Source: Arcticibacter sp. (GTDB lineage: Bacteria; Bacteroidota; Bacteroidia; 2-12-FULL-35-15). Taken from it: 64,000 nt of DNA. A program made the position numbers and the translations under genes. Numbering within the stretch: the first letter of the stretch is position 1; each line of letters begins with the position of its first letter. The notes under the pieces are model-generated. The model worked only from the letters and a program-made list of their open reading frames with translations, searched no databases and was not told the origin of the DNA. This document shows positions 53,138 to 61,229 of the stretch, piece after piece. The stretch covers positions 62,001-126,000 of the forward strand of contig JAJNQB010000013.1 in the NCBI GenBank assembly GCA_021155045.1, read 5' to 3'.

Positions 53138-53728
53138 TTATTTAGATTTTACAACTTTACGAGTTTCAATGATATTTCCATCGCTGTAAGTGCGATAAAA
53201 ATAAATGCCAGCAGGTAATGCTTCAAAATCAACTTCAACTTTAAAGTCTGGAGCATTTACATCAATTGCTTTTACTTTTTCTCCTACAACATTAAATACC
53301 TCTATTGATTGGATTCCTTTACCATATTTTATAGTAAGTTTATCTCTAAATGGATTTGGGTATGCATTTGTTAACAAATCAACTGTTGGTTCAAGAATAG
53401 TAGTTGCTGTTACATTAAAACCACCAGACATACCAGAGCCATGTATTGAACAAAAATAAGCATACGTTCCTGCATGAGTAATGGTATACGAAAAAGTTTG
53501 TCCAATTGTAAACATTGTCCCAGAAGCAAATGAAGCAGCTCCAGCAGGAACGGTTGCGCTAGTTACATCGTGAACGCCCGAACTTAGTGTCCACATTACA
53601 ACATCTCCAATGTTGGCGCTGAATGTAGGAGGAGTAAATTGATTACTTGTTATTGATACATTAATAGTAATGGCATGTGCACTAATAATAAATAAAGAAG
53701 ATAGGATTAAGGTGTAGAGTTTTTTCAT
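53138..53728 (-). CDS. Secreted plastocyanin-like cupredoxin with T9SS tail
   Basis: 196 residues. Signal peptide MKKLYTLILSSLFIISAHA, then a cupredoxin domain (about 20-110) with type-1 copper ligands His53 (GVHDVTS), Cys93-x2-His96-x3-Met100 (CSIHGSGM). A T9SS type A tail (LTNAYPNPFRDKLTIKYGKG to TRKVVKSK) fills the rest. A blue copper protein placed outside the outer membrane would transfer electrons or bind copper at the surface. No partner gene lies beside it. Confidence 0.85.
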   Translation of the reverse strand: MKKLYTLILSSLFIISAHAITINVSITSNQFTPPTFSANIGDVVMWTLSSGVHDVTSATVPAGAASFASGTMFTIGQTFSYTITHAGTYAYFCSIHGSGMSGGFNVTATTILEPTVDLLTNAYPNPFRDKLTIKYGKGIQSIEVFNVVGEKVKAIDVNAPDFKVEVDFEALPAGIYFYRTYSDGNIIETRKVVKSK

Positions 53729-53876
53729 ATTATTTTGGGTTTTATTGGTTTATCTAACAAATTTAGCTTTTTTTTTGAATTGACAAAAATCTAGTCTAAA
53801 TCTTTGTACTATAGTGATATTTCTATTTGCAGTCGAAATAAACATTCTTAATACATGTTAAATTATTTTAAGAAAT

Positions 53877-55328
53877 TTAATCTTTTGATTTTAAATGTTT
53901 GTGTATGTATTTTTCCGTTGGCATGAGTGATTGTTGTATTCGTTTGGCATATTTGATGCTGTCAATTATTTCCAAATTTTTTGCTTCCACCAAATCTCTT
54001 TGATAGGCAATAGTTTTATTCGCATTTTGCTTGTCTTTATATCCTTTAAATATATAAATAGCAAGAATAAGCATAATAACAAATCCTAAAATAGCAGCGT
54101 AGGTAAATTTTCGTTGTGTATCCGTTTTTTCTTTTTCATGGTCAAGTTCTTCTTGTTGCATTTTAGTAATTAAGCTTTGGTTTAACGAATCGGCATAATG
54201 TTTTTTGTTGTATTCATAAATTAATTCAGATTTAAACTGCTCTTTTCTGCTCTCTTCATTAAAAATACTGTCTTTACAAGCAATGTATTGTTGGTAATGA
54301 AAATAAGCTAAGGCTACATTATTCACTTTCTCATAAACATTTTTTAGAGCCAAATGAGATTGTTGTTTGTGCGGATAACTTTCTATTTTATTTGCTAAGT
54401 CGAGTGCTTTTAGGGCATTTTTTAGCGAGAGGCTGTAATTTTTTAGTGCTAAATAAGAAGTTGCCATATTGTAATACATATCGCAAAGGTTTGGTTGTAG
54501 CTTTAATTCATCAAATATTTTTTCTGCTTTTATAAAATAAGAAAGTGCGCTGTTATTGTCATTCATTTTTTGGTAATAACTTCCAATATTGCCATAACTT
54601 ATGGCTTCACCAGCTATGTCTTCAACAGCTTTACAAAGTTCCAGTGATTTATCAAAAAACAATTTTGCACTATCCAATTTATTCATTTCAAAATAAACGC
54701 TTCCTAAATTTCCATTTAAAAGACTTTGACCATAAATGTGTTTTATTTTTTCGGCATACGTTAAAGCAACTTTATAATGTTTAAGAGCTTTGTTGTATTC
54801 TTTGATATTAAAAAATGTGTTTGCCAAGTTATTGTTAGCCAAAGCCATGTTCATTGTGTCGCCAGTTTTTTCAATTTCATGCAGCGACTTAAATCCGTAT
54901 TCAATGCCAGCAGTATAATTTCCTTGTTCGGTATAAGCTAAATTTAGAGATGCATAAACTCTTTCTAAATACCATTTATCTATTTTTTTTTCTTCAATTA
55001 TTTTTAATGCATCATGCAAATAATTCAATGCTGTATTATATTCTCCTCTTTCACGGTAAATTATTCCAAGCGAGCAATAAGCATCGATGACGTATTCGTA
55101 CTTTTTTATTTTTTGAGCCAATCTTAATGATTGATTGGCATAATAAATTCCAGAATCAGGGTTTATTCCTGAATATTCCTTAGCAAGAATATCGCTCCAG
55201 TAGGAGAGAGCACTATCTGTTTTGCTGACATTAATTTTTTGCCTTAAAGAATCAATTACATCTATATTTTTTGCAAACGAGTAGGAAGCAAAAAATATTA
55301 AAATAGCTGTTATTAATTTTTTAATCAT
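53877..55328 (-). CDS. TPR-transmembrane signalling protein lacking an output domain (third of operon)
   Basis: 483 residues. Signal peptide (MIKKLITAILIFFASYSFA), about eight TPR units (about 45-350, e.g. ALNYLHDALKIIEEKKIDKW; GNIGSYYQKMNDNNSALSYF), a coiled segment, one membrane helix (about 408-426, FTYAAILGFVIMLILAIYI), and a short cytoplasmic helix ending DSIKYAKRIQQSLMPTEKYI plus nine residues. In Bacteroidota that linker usually runs on into a SpoIIE/PP2C phosphatase, which is absent here. The gene starts four bases after the stop of its paralogue. Confidence 0.78.
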   Translation of the reverse strand: MIKKLITAILIFFASYSFAKNIDVIDSLRQKINVSKTDSALSYWSDILAKEYSGINPDSGIYYANQSLRLAQKIKKYEYVIDAYCSLGIIYRERGEYNTALNYLHDALKIIEEKKIDKWYLERVYASLNLAYTEQGNYTAGIEYGFKSLHEIEKTGDTMNMALANNNLANTFFNIKEYNKALKHYKVALTYAEKIKHIYGQSLLNGNLGSVYFEMNKLDSAKLFFDKSLELCKAVEDIAGEAISYGNIGSYYQKMNDNNSALSYFIKAEKIFDELKLQPNLCDMYYNMATSYLALKNYSLSLKNALKALDLANKIESYPHKQQSHLALKNVYEKVNNVALAYFHYQQYIACKDSIFNEESRKEQFKSELIYEYNKKHYADSLNQSLITKMQQEELDHEKEKTDTQRKFTYAAILGFVIMLILAIYIFKGYKDKQNANKTIAYQRDLVEAKNLEIIDSIKYAKRIQQSLMPTEKYIHKHLKSKD

Positions 55329-55332
55329 TTTT

Positions 55333-56757
55333 TTAATTGTTTTTTAAATGCTTGCCTATATATTTTTCAGTAGGCATAAGGGATTGCTGAATTCGTTTGG
55401 CATATTTAATACTATCAATAATTTCCTTATTTTTTAGTTCAATAATATCTCTTTGTTTCTCCACTTCAAATTTTTGAGCTTCAATTATTCTATTTTGTTT
55501 TTGCGAAACTCTGAATCGTTTAAATAAAATTAAACCAAAAATACTCATCAGCAAAACAATAATAGTTGCGCCTGCTAAAACAATGAACTTATTTTTTCGT
55601 TCCACACGACTTACTTCTTCCTGCTTTTCATTTTCTTTTTTAAGTAGAACAATATCTTTTTCTTTTTTTTCTGATTCGTATTGTTGCTGTAATTCGCTTA
55701 TTGCTTTAATGTTGTCAGCACTTGTAATGCTATCTTTCAGTTGCATGTATTCATCGGCATAAACTTTATAGTTTGATAAGTTGTTGCTATTCGAATACAA
55801 AACACAAAGCTGTTTTAATGTTTCAAGAACTTGAGAATAATCTTTTTCAGATTTTGTCCTATTTAATGAAGTTTTTAGATAATCCTCTGCTAGCGAATAT
55901 TTGTTCATGTGCAAATAACAAACACCTAAATTATAATTGATAATGGTTATTGCATATTCGTCTCCTAGTTCTGTGCGTATAGGCAATGCTTTATTGTAAT
56001 ACTCTACAGCTTTGTTGTATCTTTTCATTAATTCATAAGAGCCTGCAATGTTGTTGTAGCAAACACCAATTCCACGTTTCATTTTTATGTTTTCAAAATA
56101 TTTCAGAGCTAATGAATTATAATATAGGCCTGAATCAGGAATTGTTGTTTCGTTAAAAACGCCACCAATCCTTGCATACATATTGGCAATACTAAATGTA
56201 TCTTTTGATAAAAAAGCGTAATTCAATCCCTTTTTAAAATATGTTAATGCATTAGAATAAAGTTGTTTGTTAGAGTATATAAACCCTAAATCGTGATTTA
56301 TTTTTGCAAGCAATCTGTAGTTTTTAATGTTTTCAGCAATTTTTTGTGCTTCAATTGCTTTTGTAGTAGCGCTCTTAAAGTCCCCCAAATCGCTATAAAT
56401 TAGTGATATCTTAAGAAGTATAGAAACCGCTAAGTTTTTGTCTTTTAATTGCAGGGTAAATTTTTCTAATTCAGGAATTATTTTTTTTGCTGAATCGGGT
56501 TGTCCTTTTAGTATATAATATTGAGATAATAATAAATATAATCTCGCTGTTCCTTTTTCGAAATTTATTTTTTTGCTTTCTTCAATATTTAATAAAATCA
56601 AAGGTTTGCAAGAATCAACTTTTGTTTCAAACAACTGATTAATTTTGGAAATATTATCAAGAATTTTTGTTGAATCTGTTTTACTATTTGCTTTGATTGC
56701 AACAATCAAAAAAAATGAAATAAAAAAGAAAGTAAAAGCATTTAATTTGTTTCTCAT
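55333..56757 (-). CDS. TPR-transmembrane signalling protein lacking an output domain (second of operon)
   Basis: 474 residues with the same layout as its neighbours: signal peptide (NAFTFFFISFFLIVAIKA), TPR repeats (about 60-330, e.g. ALTYFKKGLNYAFLSKDTFS and KAVEYYNKALPIRTELGDEY), a charged coiled coil, a membrane helix (about 390-412, FIVLAGATIIVLLMSIFGLI) and the linker DSIKYAKRIQQSLMPTEKYI, then only seven more residues. The start overlaps the upstream paralogue stop by four bases (ATGA on the minus strand), so translation is coupled. Confidence 0.78.
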   Translation of the reverse strand: MRNKLNAFTFFFISFFLIVAIKANSKTDSTKILDNISKINQLFETKVDSCKPLILLNIEESKKINFEKGTARLYLLLSQYYILKGQPDSAKKIIPELEKFTLQLKDKNLAVSILLKISLIYSDLGDFKSATTKAIEAQKIAENIKNYRLLAKINHDLGFIYSNKQLYSNALTYFKKGLNYAFLSKDTFSIANMYARIGGVFNETTIPDSGLYYNSLALKYFENIKMKRGIGVCYNNIAGSYELMKRYNKAVEYYNKALPIRTELGDEYAITIINYNLGVCYLHMNKYSLAEDYLKTSLNRTKSEKDYSQVLETLKQLCVLYSNSNNLSNYKVYADEYMQLKDSITSADNIKAISELQQQYESEKKEKDIVLLKKENEKQEEVSRVERKNKFIVLAGATIIVLLMSIFGLILFKRFRVSQKQNRIIEAQKFEVEKQRDIIELKNKEIIDSIKYAKRIQQSLMPTEKYIGKHLKNN

Positions 56758-58025
56758 CTTATTTTTTGTAATTGCTTTTCAATGTATTTATTTGTCGGAA
56801 GTAACGACTCTTGTATTCTTTTAGCGTATTGTATTGAATCAATAATTTCTTTTTGTTTTACTTCTAAAATATTTTTTTGTAGTTGAACAAGTGAGTTTTG
56901 TTCTTCCAATTTTTGATTTTGAACAGCTATTTTATTTTTAAAAGAAATCATTCTGATAAATAAGTAGAACGTAAAGATTAGAATAATGCCAATGATAATT
57001 AAAACATAGATAAGTTTTTGAGTCTGTGCTTTTGCATTTTCAGTTTTTAATCGCTCTGTTTCAATTTCTTTTTGTTTTTCAGTAATAGCTAGTTTTTTTT
57101 CGAGGAATGAAATACGGTTAAATTTTTCAAGATTCAACAACTTATCTTTTAAATGATTTTGAGCGCTTAACAAGTGGAATGCCTCTTTGTAATCATTAAG
57201 TTCATTGTACAATAAAATCAATTCTCCATAAGCATCAATCAATTCATTTTCGAGATTATTTTCTAAAGCAAGAGATTCGCTTTTTCGAAGTAGCTCTTTT
57301 GATTTAATATAATTTTTATTTAGCCTATAAGCTTTCCCTAACTCTTTTAAAATTGTGATTTTAGAATCAATCATTTTGTTTTTTTCAGCAATTGTTAATG
57401 ACTCTTCAAATTCTGATATCGCTTTTTTAATTTTATTTTGTTTTAGAAAAAACAATCCCTTGTTTTGATGTAAAAAATAGTTGTCAATTTCGGTTAGAAA
57501 ATTTTTGTGCGATTCTATCTGACGAATTGCTTCTTCTGCCTTTTTAAAATTATTTGTTTCAATATAATCTAATATTAAGTTTAGTAAAATATTGATTTCT
57601 CCTTCAAAGTAATTTGCTTTTTTGTAATGTTCTAAGGCTTTATTATTCATAACAATAGATTCAGCAACGTTGCCAAATCTTTTTTGAACAATTGCTTTTA
57701 ATTTCAAAATGTAAGCCATGCCACTATAATCATTTAAATCTTTGTACAGAGCAAACGATTCATTAAGTTTTATATTCGATTCCTCTAATTCTGATTTTAG
57801 TAGCAAGTGTCTTCCTTGTAATGATTTTGCTTTTGCCAAACTTAATAAGTCAGAATTTTCTTTGGCACAATTTTCTGCACTATTAGCAAGTGTATATGCA
57901 GAATCAGGATTTGAAAAATATATGGAATCTGCCGTATTTAAAATAGAAGAACAAGCTCTTTCGTTTTGTGCTAAAACAAAAAGAGAACAGACTATTAAGC
58001 TTAAAGAAATAACAACACGAATCAT
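56754..58025 (-). CDS. TPR-transmembrane signalling protein lacking an output domain (first of operon)
   Basis: 423 residues. Signal peptide (MIRVVISLSLIVCSLFVLAQ), TPR-like helices (about 30-300, less regular than in the two paralogues), a Lys/Glu coiled coil, a membrane helix (about 334-357, LIYVLIIIGIILIFTFYLFI), a second short coil, and the linker DSIQYAKRIQESLLPTNKYI with seven further residues to the stop. It is the most divergent of the three and the first in the operon. Nothing SpoIIE-like follows it. Confidence 0.76.
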   Translation of the reverse strand: MIRVVISLSLIVCSLFVLAQNERACSSILNTADSIYFSNPDSAYTLANSAENCAKENSDLLSLAKAKSLQGRHLLLKSELEESNIKLNESFALYKDLNDYSGMAYILKLKAIVQKRFGNVAESIVMNNKALEHYKKANYFEGEINILLNLILDYIETNNFKKAEEAIRQIESHKNFLTEIDNYFLHQNKGLFFLKQNKIKKAISEFEESLTIAEKNKMIDSKITILKELGKAYRLNKNYIKSKELLRKSESLALENNLENELIDAYGELILLYNELNDYKEAFHLLSAQNHLKDKLLNLEKFNRISFLEKKLAITEKQKEIETERLKTENAKAQTQKLIYVLIIIGIILIFTFYLFIRMISFKNKIAVQNQKLEEQNSLVQLQKNILEVKQKEIIDSIQYAKRIQESLLPTNKYIEKQLQKIR

Positions 58026-58138
58026 AATTAGTGTTTTAAATGTTTTTCAAAAAAAGACGAATATTTTAAAAAAGCTAAACTATGTGCCAATAAGAGCATT
58101 ACCTAGCCTCTTTTCCTATTAGTTGTTTCTCTAAAATA

Positions 58139-60184
58139 TTAATCTTGATTTTGTTTTTTAACCATTGTTAAAATAGTTGCAATGGCTACAGTTTCTCCTG
58201 TTTCATCGTAAACATCTACTAACCATTTTACAATTCCTTTTGCTATATCATTTTCATCCTTTTTTTCCTGATCGATTTTTTCTTTGCAAGTAAAACGAAC
58301 GCCAATTTCTGCTCCAGGATAAACAGGTTTTGTAAACCTACATTCATCAATACCGTAGTTTAACAAAACAGGTCCTTTTGGAGCATCCACAAATAAACCG
58401 GCAGCACGGGATAAAATATAATAACCGTGTGCAACACGTCCTGAAAAAATTGTTCCTTCTAAAGAGTTTTCATCCATGTGAGCATAAAATTTATCTCCAC
58501 TTAATTCAGCAAAAGCTTCAATATTTTCTAATGTAACTTTATGTTTTGCAGTAATTAATGTTTCTCCAATTTCTAATTCTTCGAAATAGCGTTTGAATGG
58601 ATGTATTCCTTTATCAATATATTTTCCACCGTATTGATATTGTCCCATAATTTTTGAAAGTGTAGTAGGGGAGCCTTGAATAGCTGTACGTTGTAAGTAA
58701 TGAAAAACGCCTCGTTTTCCACCCATTTCTTCACCACCTCCAGCGCGTCCAGGTCCGCCATGTGTAAGCAATGGCATTGGTGAACCATGTCCGGTACTTT
58801 CTTTTGCACAGTCTGCGTTTAAAACTAAAATTCGCCCATGCATACAAGCAGCTCCAATCACAAATTCTCTGGCAATACCATCATCAGCAGTTATGATGGA
58901 ACAAACCAAAGAGCCTTTTCCTAATTTTGCTAATTCTATTGCTTCTGAAATTGTTTTGTAAGGCATAATGGTACTTACTGGTCCAAATGCTTCAATGTTA
59001 TGACAGTCTTGATTTTTAAAAGGATCAGTATTTAAAAATAAAATAGGCGAGATAAATGCTCCTTTGTTTTTATCAGCACCTAACACTTCAAAATTTTCTA
59101 AGTCACCAAATACAATTTTTTGCGATTTGGCTAATTGCATTACTTTTTCAGCTACTTCTTTTAGTTGAGATTTTCCAGCCAATGCACCCATTCTAACTCC
59201 TTCTACATTTGGGTCACCAATCACGGTTGTTGCTAATCTTTTTCCTAATGCAATTTGTACATCTTCAACTAAATTTTCAGGAACAATGATTCTACGAATA
59301 GCAGTACACTTTTGTCCTGCTTTGGTTGTCATTTCTCGTTGAACCTCTTTAATAAAAATATCAAATTCAGGAGTACCAGGTATTGCGTCTTCTCCTAAAA
59401 CACAGCAGTTTAGGGAATCTGCTTCCATATTAAACGGAACAGCTTCTTGAATTAAGCGAGGATGAGCTTTCAACATCATACCTGTGCTTGCAGAGCCTGT
59501 AAATGTTACTACATCCTGCGATTCCACAAAATCCAAAATACCATTTGCGCTTCCACAAATTAATTGCAATGACCCTTCGGGCAATATTTTTGAAGCTACA
59601 ATTTCTTTAACAACAGCTTCTGTTAAAAAAGATGTAACTGTTGCAGGTTTAACAATAGCAGGCACTCCAGCTAATAAATTTACAGCAATTTTTTCGAGCA
59701 TTCCCCACACAGGAAAGTTAAAAGCATTAATATGAATAGCAACACCTTCTTTCGGAACACAAATATGATTACCAATAAACGTTCCGCCTTTACTTAACTT
59801 TGCGGCATCTCCATCATAACAAAATGTTTCGTTAGGAAATTGTCTTCTTAAGCTTGCATACGTAAATAAATTACCAATACCTCCTTCAATATCCACCCAA
59901 CTATCACTTTTAGTTGCGCCTGTTGCCCAACTTACTTTATAAAATAATTCTTTTTTAGTTTGAAGATGCAATGCCAATGCTTTTAGCATTCTTCCTCTTT
60001 CTTGAAAAGTCATTTTCCTTAAAGATGAACCACCAACTTTTCTGGCATAATTCATCATTTCAGCAAAATCTAAACCTTTGCTGCTTGCTGTGGCAATAGC
60101 ATCACCATTTATTGCATTAAATAATGTTTGCCCTTCATCTAAACCTGATGTCCATTTACCTTGTGCGTAGTTTTGTAATTTCAT
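58139..60184 (-). CDS. paaZ: Bifunctional PaaZ: oxepin-CoA hydrolase / aldehyde dehydrogenase
   Basis: 681 residues, full PaaZ length. The aldehyde dehydrogenase part (about 1-520) has FTGSASTGMMLKAHPR, the Glu-containing MEADSLNC region, and catalytic Cys in GQKCTAIRRIIVPE. The C-terminal MaoC hydratase (about 530-681) shows KVTLENIEAFAELSGDKFYA and GRVAHGYYILSRAAGLF. PaaZ opens the oxepin-CoA ring and oxidises the aldehyde in phenylacetate breakdown. None of the other paa genes is adjacent. The promoter region carries a palindrome (60208-60222). Confidence 0.93.
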   Translation of the reverse strand: MKLQNYAQGKWTSGLDEGQTLFNAINGDAIATASSKGLDFAEMMNYARKVGGSSLRKMTFQERGRMLKALALHLQTKKELFYKVSWATGATKSDSWVDIEGGIGNLFTYASLRRQFPNETFCYDGDAAKLSKGGTFIGNHICVPKEGVAIHINAFNFPVWGMLEKIAVNLLAGVPAIVKPATVTSFLTEAVVKEIVASKILPEGSLQLICGSANGILDFVESQDVVTFTGSASTGMMLKAHPRLIQEAVPFNMEADSLNCCVLGEDAIPGTPEFDIFIKEVQREMTTKAGQKCTAIRRIIVPENLVEDVQIALGKRLATTVIGDPNVEGVRMGALAGKSQLKEVAEKVMQLAKSQKIVFGDLENFEVLGADKNKGAFISPILFLNTDPFKNQDCHNIEAFGPVSTIMPYKTISEAIELAKLGKGSLVCSIITADDGIAREFVIGAACMHGRILVLNADCAKESTGHGSPMPLLTHGGPGRAGGGEEMGGKRGVFHYLQRTAIQGSPTTLSKIMGQYQYGGKYIDKGIHPFKRYFEELEIGETLITAKHKVTLENIEAFAELSGDKFYAHMDENSLEGTIFSGRVAHGYYILSRAAGLFVDAPKGPVLLNYGIDECRFTKPVYPGAEIGVRFTCKEKIDQEKKDENDIAKGIVKWLVDVYDETGETVAIATILTMVKKQNQD

Positions 60185-60207
60185 AATTTATATAATAACT
60201 GTATTTT

Positions 60208-60226
60208 TTTGAGAATCTCAAATGTA
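60208..60226 (-). promoter_or_regulatory. paaZ -7 element overlapped by a 7-1-7 palindrome
   Basis: On the minus strand TACATTTG (60226-60219) matches TAnnTTTG. The palindrome TTTGAGA-A-TCTCAAA (60208-60222) covers the last bases of that box and the expected start point. A repressor bound there would block transcription of paaZ. No well-placed -33 TTG is seen, so the promoter strength is unclear. Confidence 0.5.
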
Positions 60227-60333
60227 GTGAAAAATTAAAAAAGGTTTTTGAATAAAAGCCTTTAAAATTCATTTATGATTATTCAAAAAAAAAATGTATA
60301 ATTGTAAATGTATAAACTACTACTAATCTTAAA

Positions 60334-61137
60334 ATGGGAAAAAAATTATTGAAATCCACCATAGTCTTCTATTTTTTGATTTATGGCTGTTCTAATTCGT
60401 CTTCTGAAAAAGAGAAAATAGTATTAACGTTTCAACCTAAAGTAGGTTCAAAAATTCAAATAGATTATTCTTTTACTGTTAATTCCGTTTCTTCAAAAGC
60501 TGTTACAACCTTTAATATTCTTGCTAGAGGAAATACTAATACAAACGAAAAAAAGGATATTATACTTGACTTAAAAAACAACGATATACTGTTGGATGCA
60601 ATTATTGATGGTAAAAAGTTTTTAGGTTCGTCAAATAAAATAGACTCTTTAAATGAAGAAGTAAAGGCTATTGCATTACCTGTTTTTGGTGTTGCTAATA
60701 AGTTTTATAGAACAACTTACGATTCCCAATTCCATAAAAAATCTGAAATAGAAACGGATGCAGCAGGAAATTTGATAGACACAACAGAAAATAGAATTCA
60801 ATTTTTAATAAATTATCCTGATAATGAAATTGCAGTAGGAGATAAATGGGAAAAAGAACTTCTTATTAAAGCTGGGAATAAAATGAATTGCTCTGCCACC
60901 TACACATTAGATAGCATTTTTGATAATTCAGCCAAAATAACAATTCAAGGAAAACTTTATGGGAAAGGCGAAAGTTTCGGTTATAAATTTGATATAGCAG
61001 GAGAGCTTAAAGGCTATTTTATAGTAAACAAAGAAACAGGAATGCCCATCTTAGCAAACATTACAGAAGATTTTACAATAGATATGAACGAACAAAAGCA
61101 TCCTATTTCTTATGTAATTATTTACTCAATAAAATAA
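60334..61137 (+). CDS. Lipoprotein, DUF6263-like
   Basis: 267 residues; lipobox IYGC with Cys19. The mature protein is beta-rich (LTFQPKVGSKIQIDYSFTVN; VGDKWEKELLIKAGNKMNCS; GYFIVNKETGMPILANITED), resembling the DUF6263/LolA-like lipid-binding fold families in which NKETG turns are common. Function unknown; an envelope role is likely. It precedes the PorE-like gene by 92 bases on the same strand. Confidence 0.65.
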   Translation: MGKKLLKSTIVFYFLIYGCSNSSSEKEKIVLTFQPKVGSKIQIDYSFTVNSVSSKAVTTFNILARGNTNTNEKKDIILDLKNNDILLDAIIDGKKFLGSSNKIDSLNEEVKAIALPVFGVANKFYRTTYDSQFHKKSEIETDAAGNLIDTTENRIQFLINYPDNEIAVGDKWEKELLIKAGNKMNCSATYTLDSIFDNSAKITIQGKLYGKGESFGYKFDIAGELKGYFIVNKETGMPILANITEDFTIDMNEQKHPISYVIIYSIK

Positions 61138-61196
61138 ATCATTGTTGATATTTTTGTGTTTAAATACTTAGTGGGGCTTTTTTGCGAGAATAAAAT

Positions 61197-61204
61197 TATA
61201 TTTG
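61197..61204 (+). promoter_or_regulatory. Candidate -7 element (TATATTTG) for the PorE-like gene
   Basis: TATATTTG fits TAnnTTTG and lies 25 bases before the start at 61230, giving a plausible leader. No TTG at the 18-21-base spacing was found, so the evidence is partial. Confidence 0.35.
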
Positions 61205-61229
61205 TAAACTCTTTTGAGTAATCAATTTT

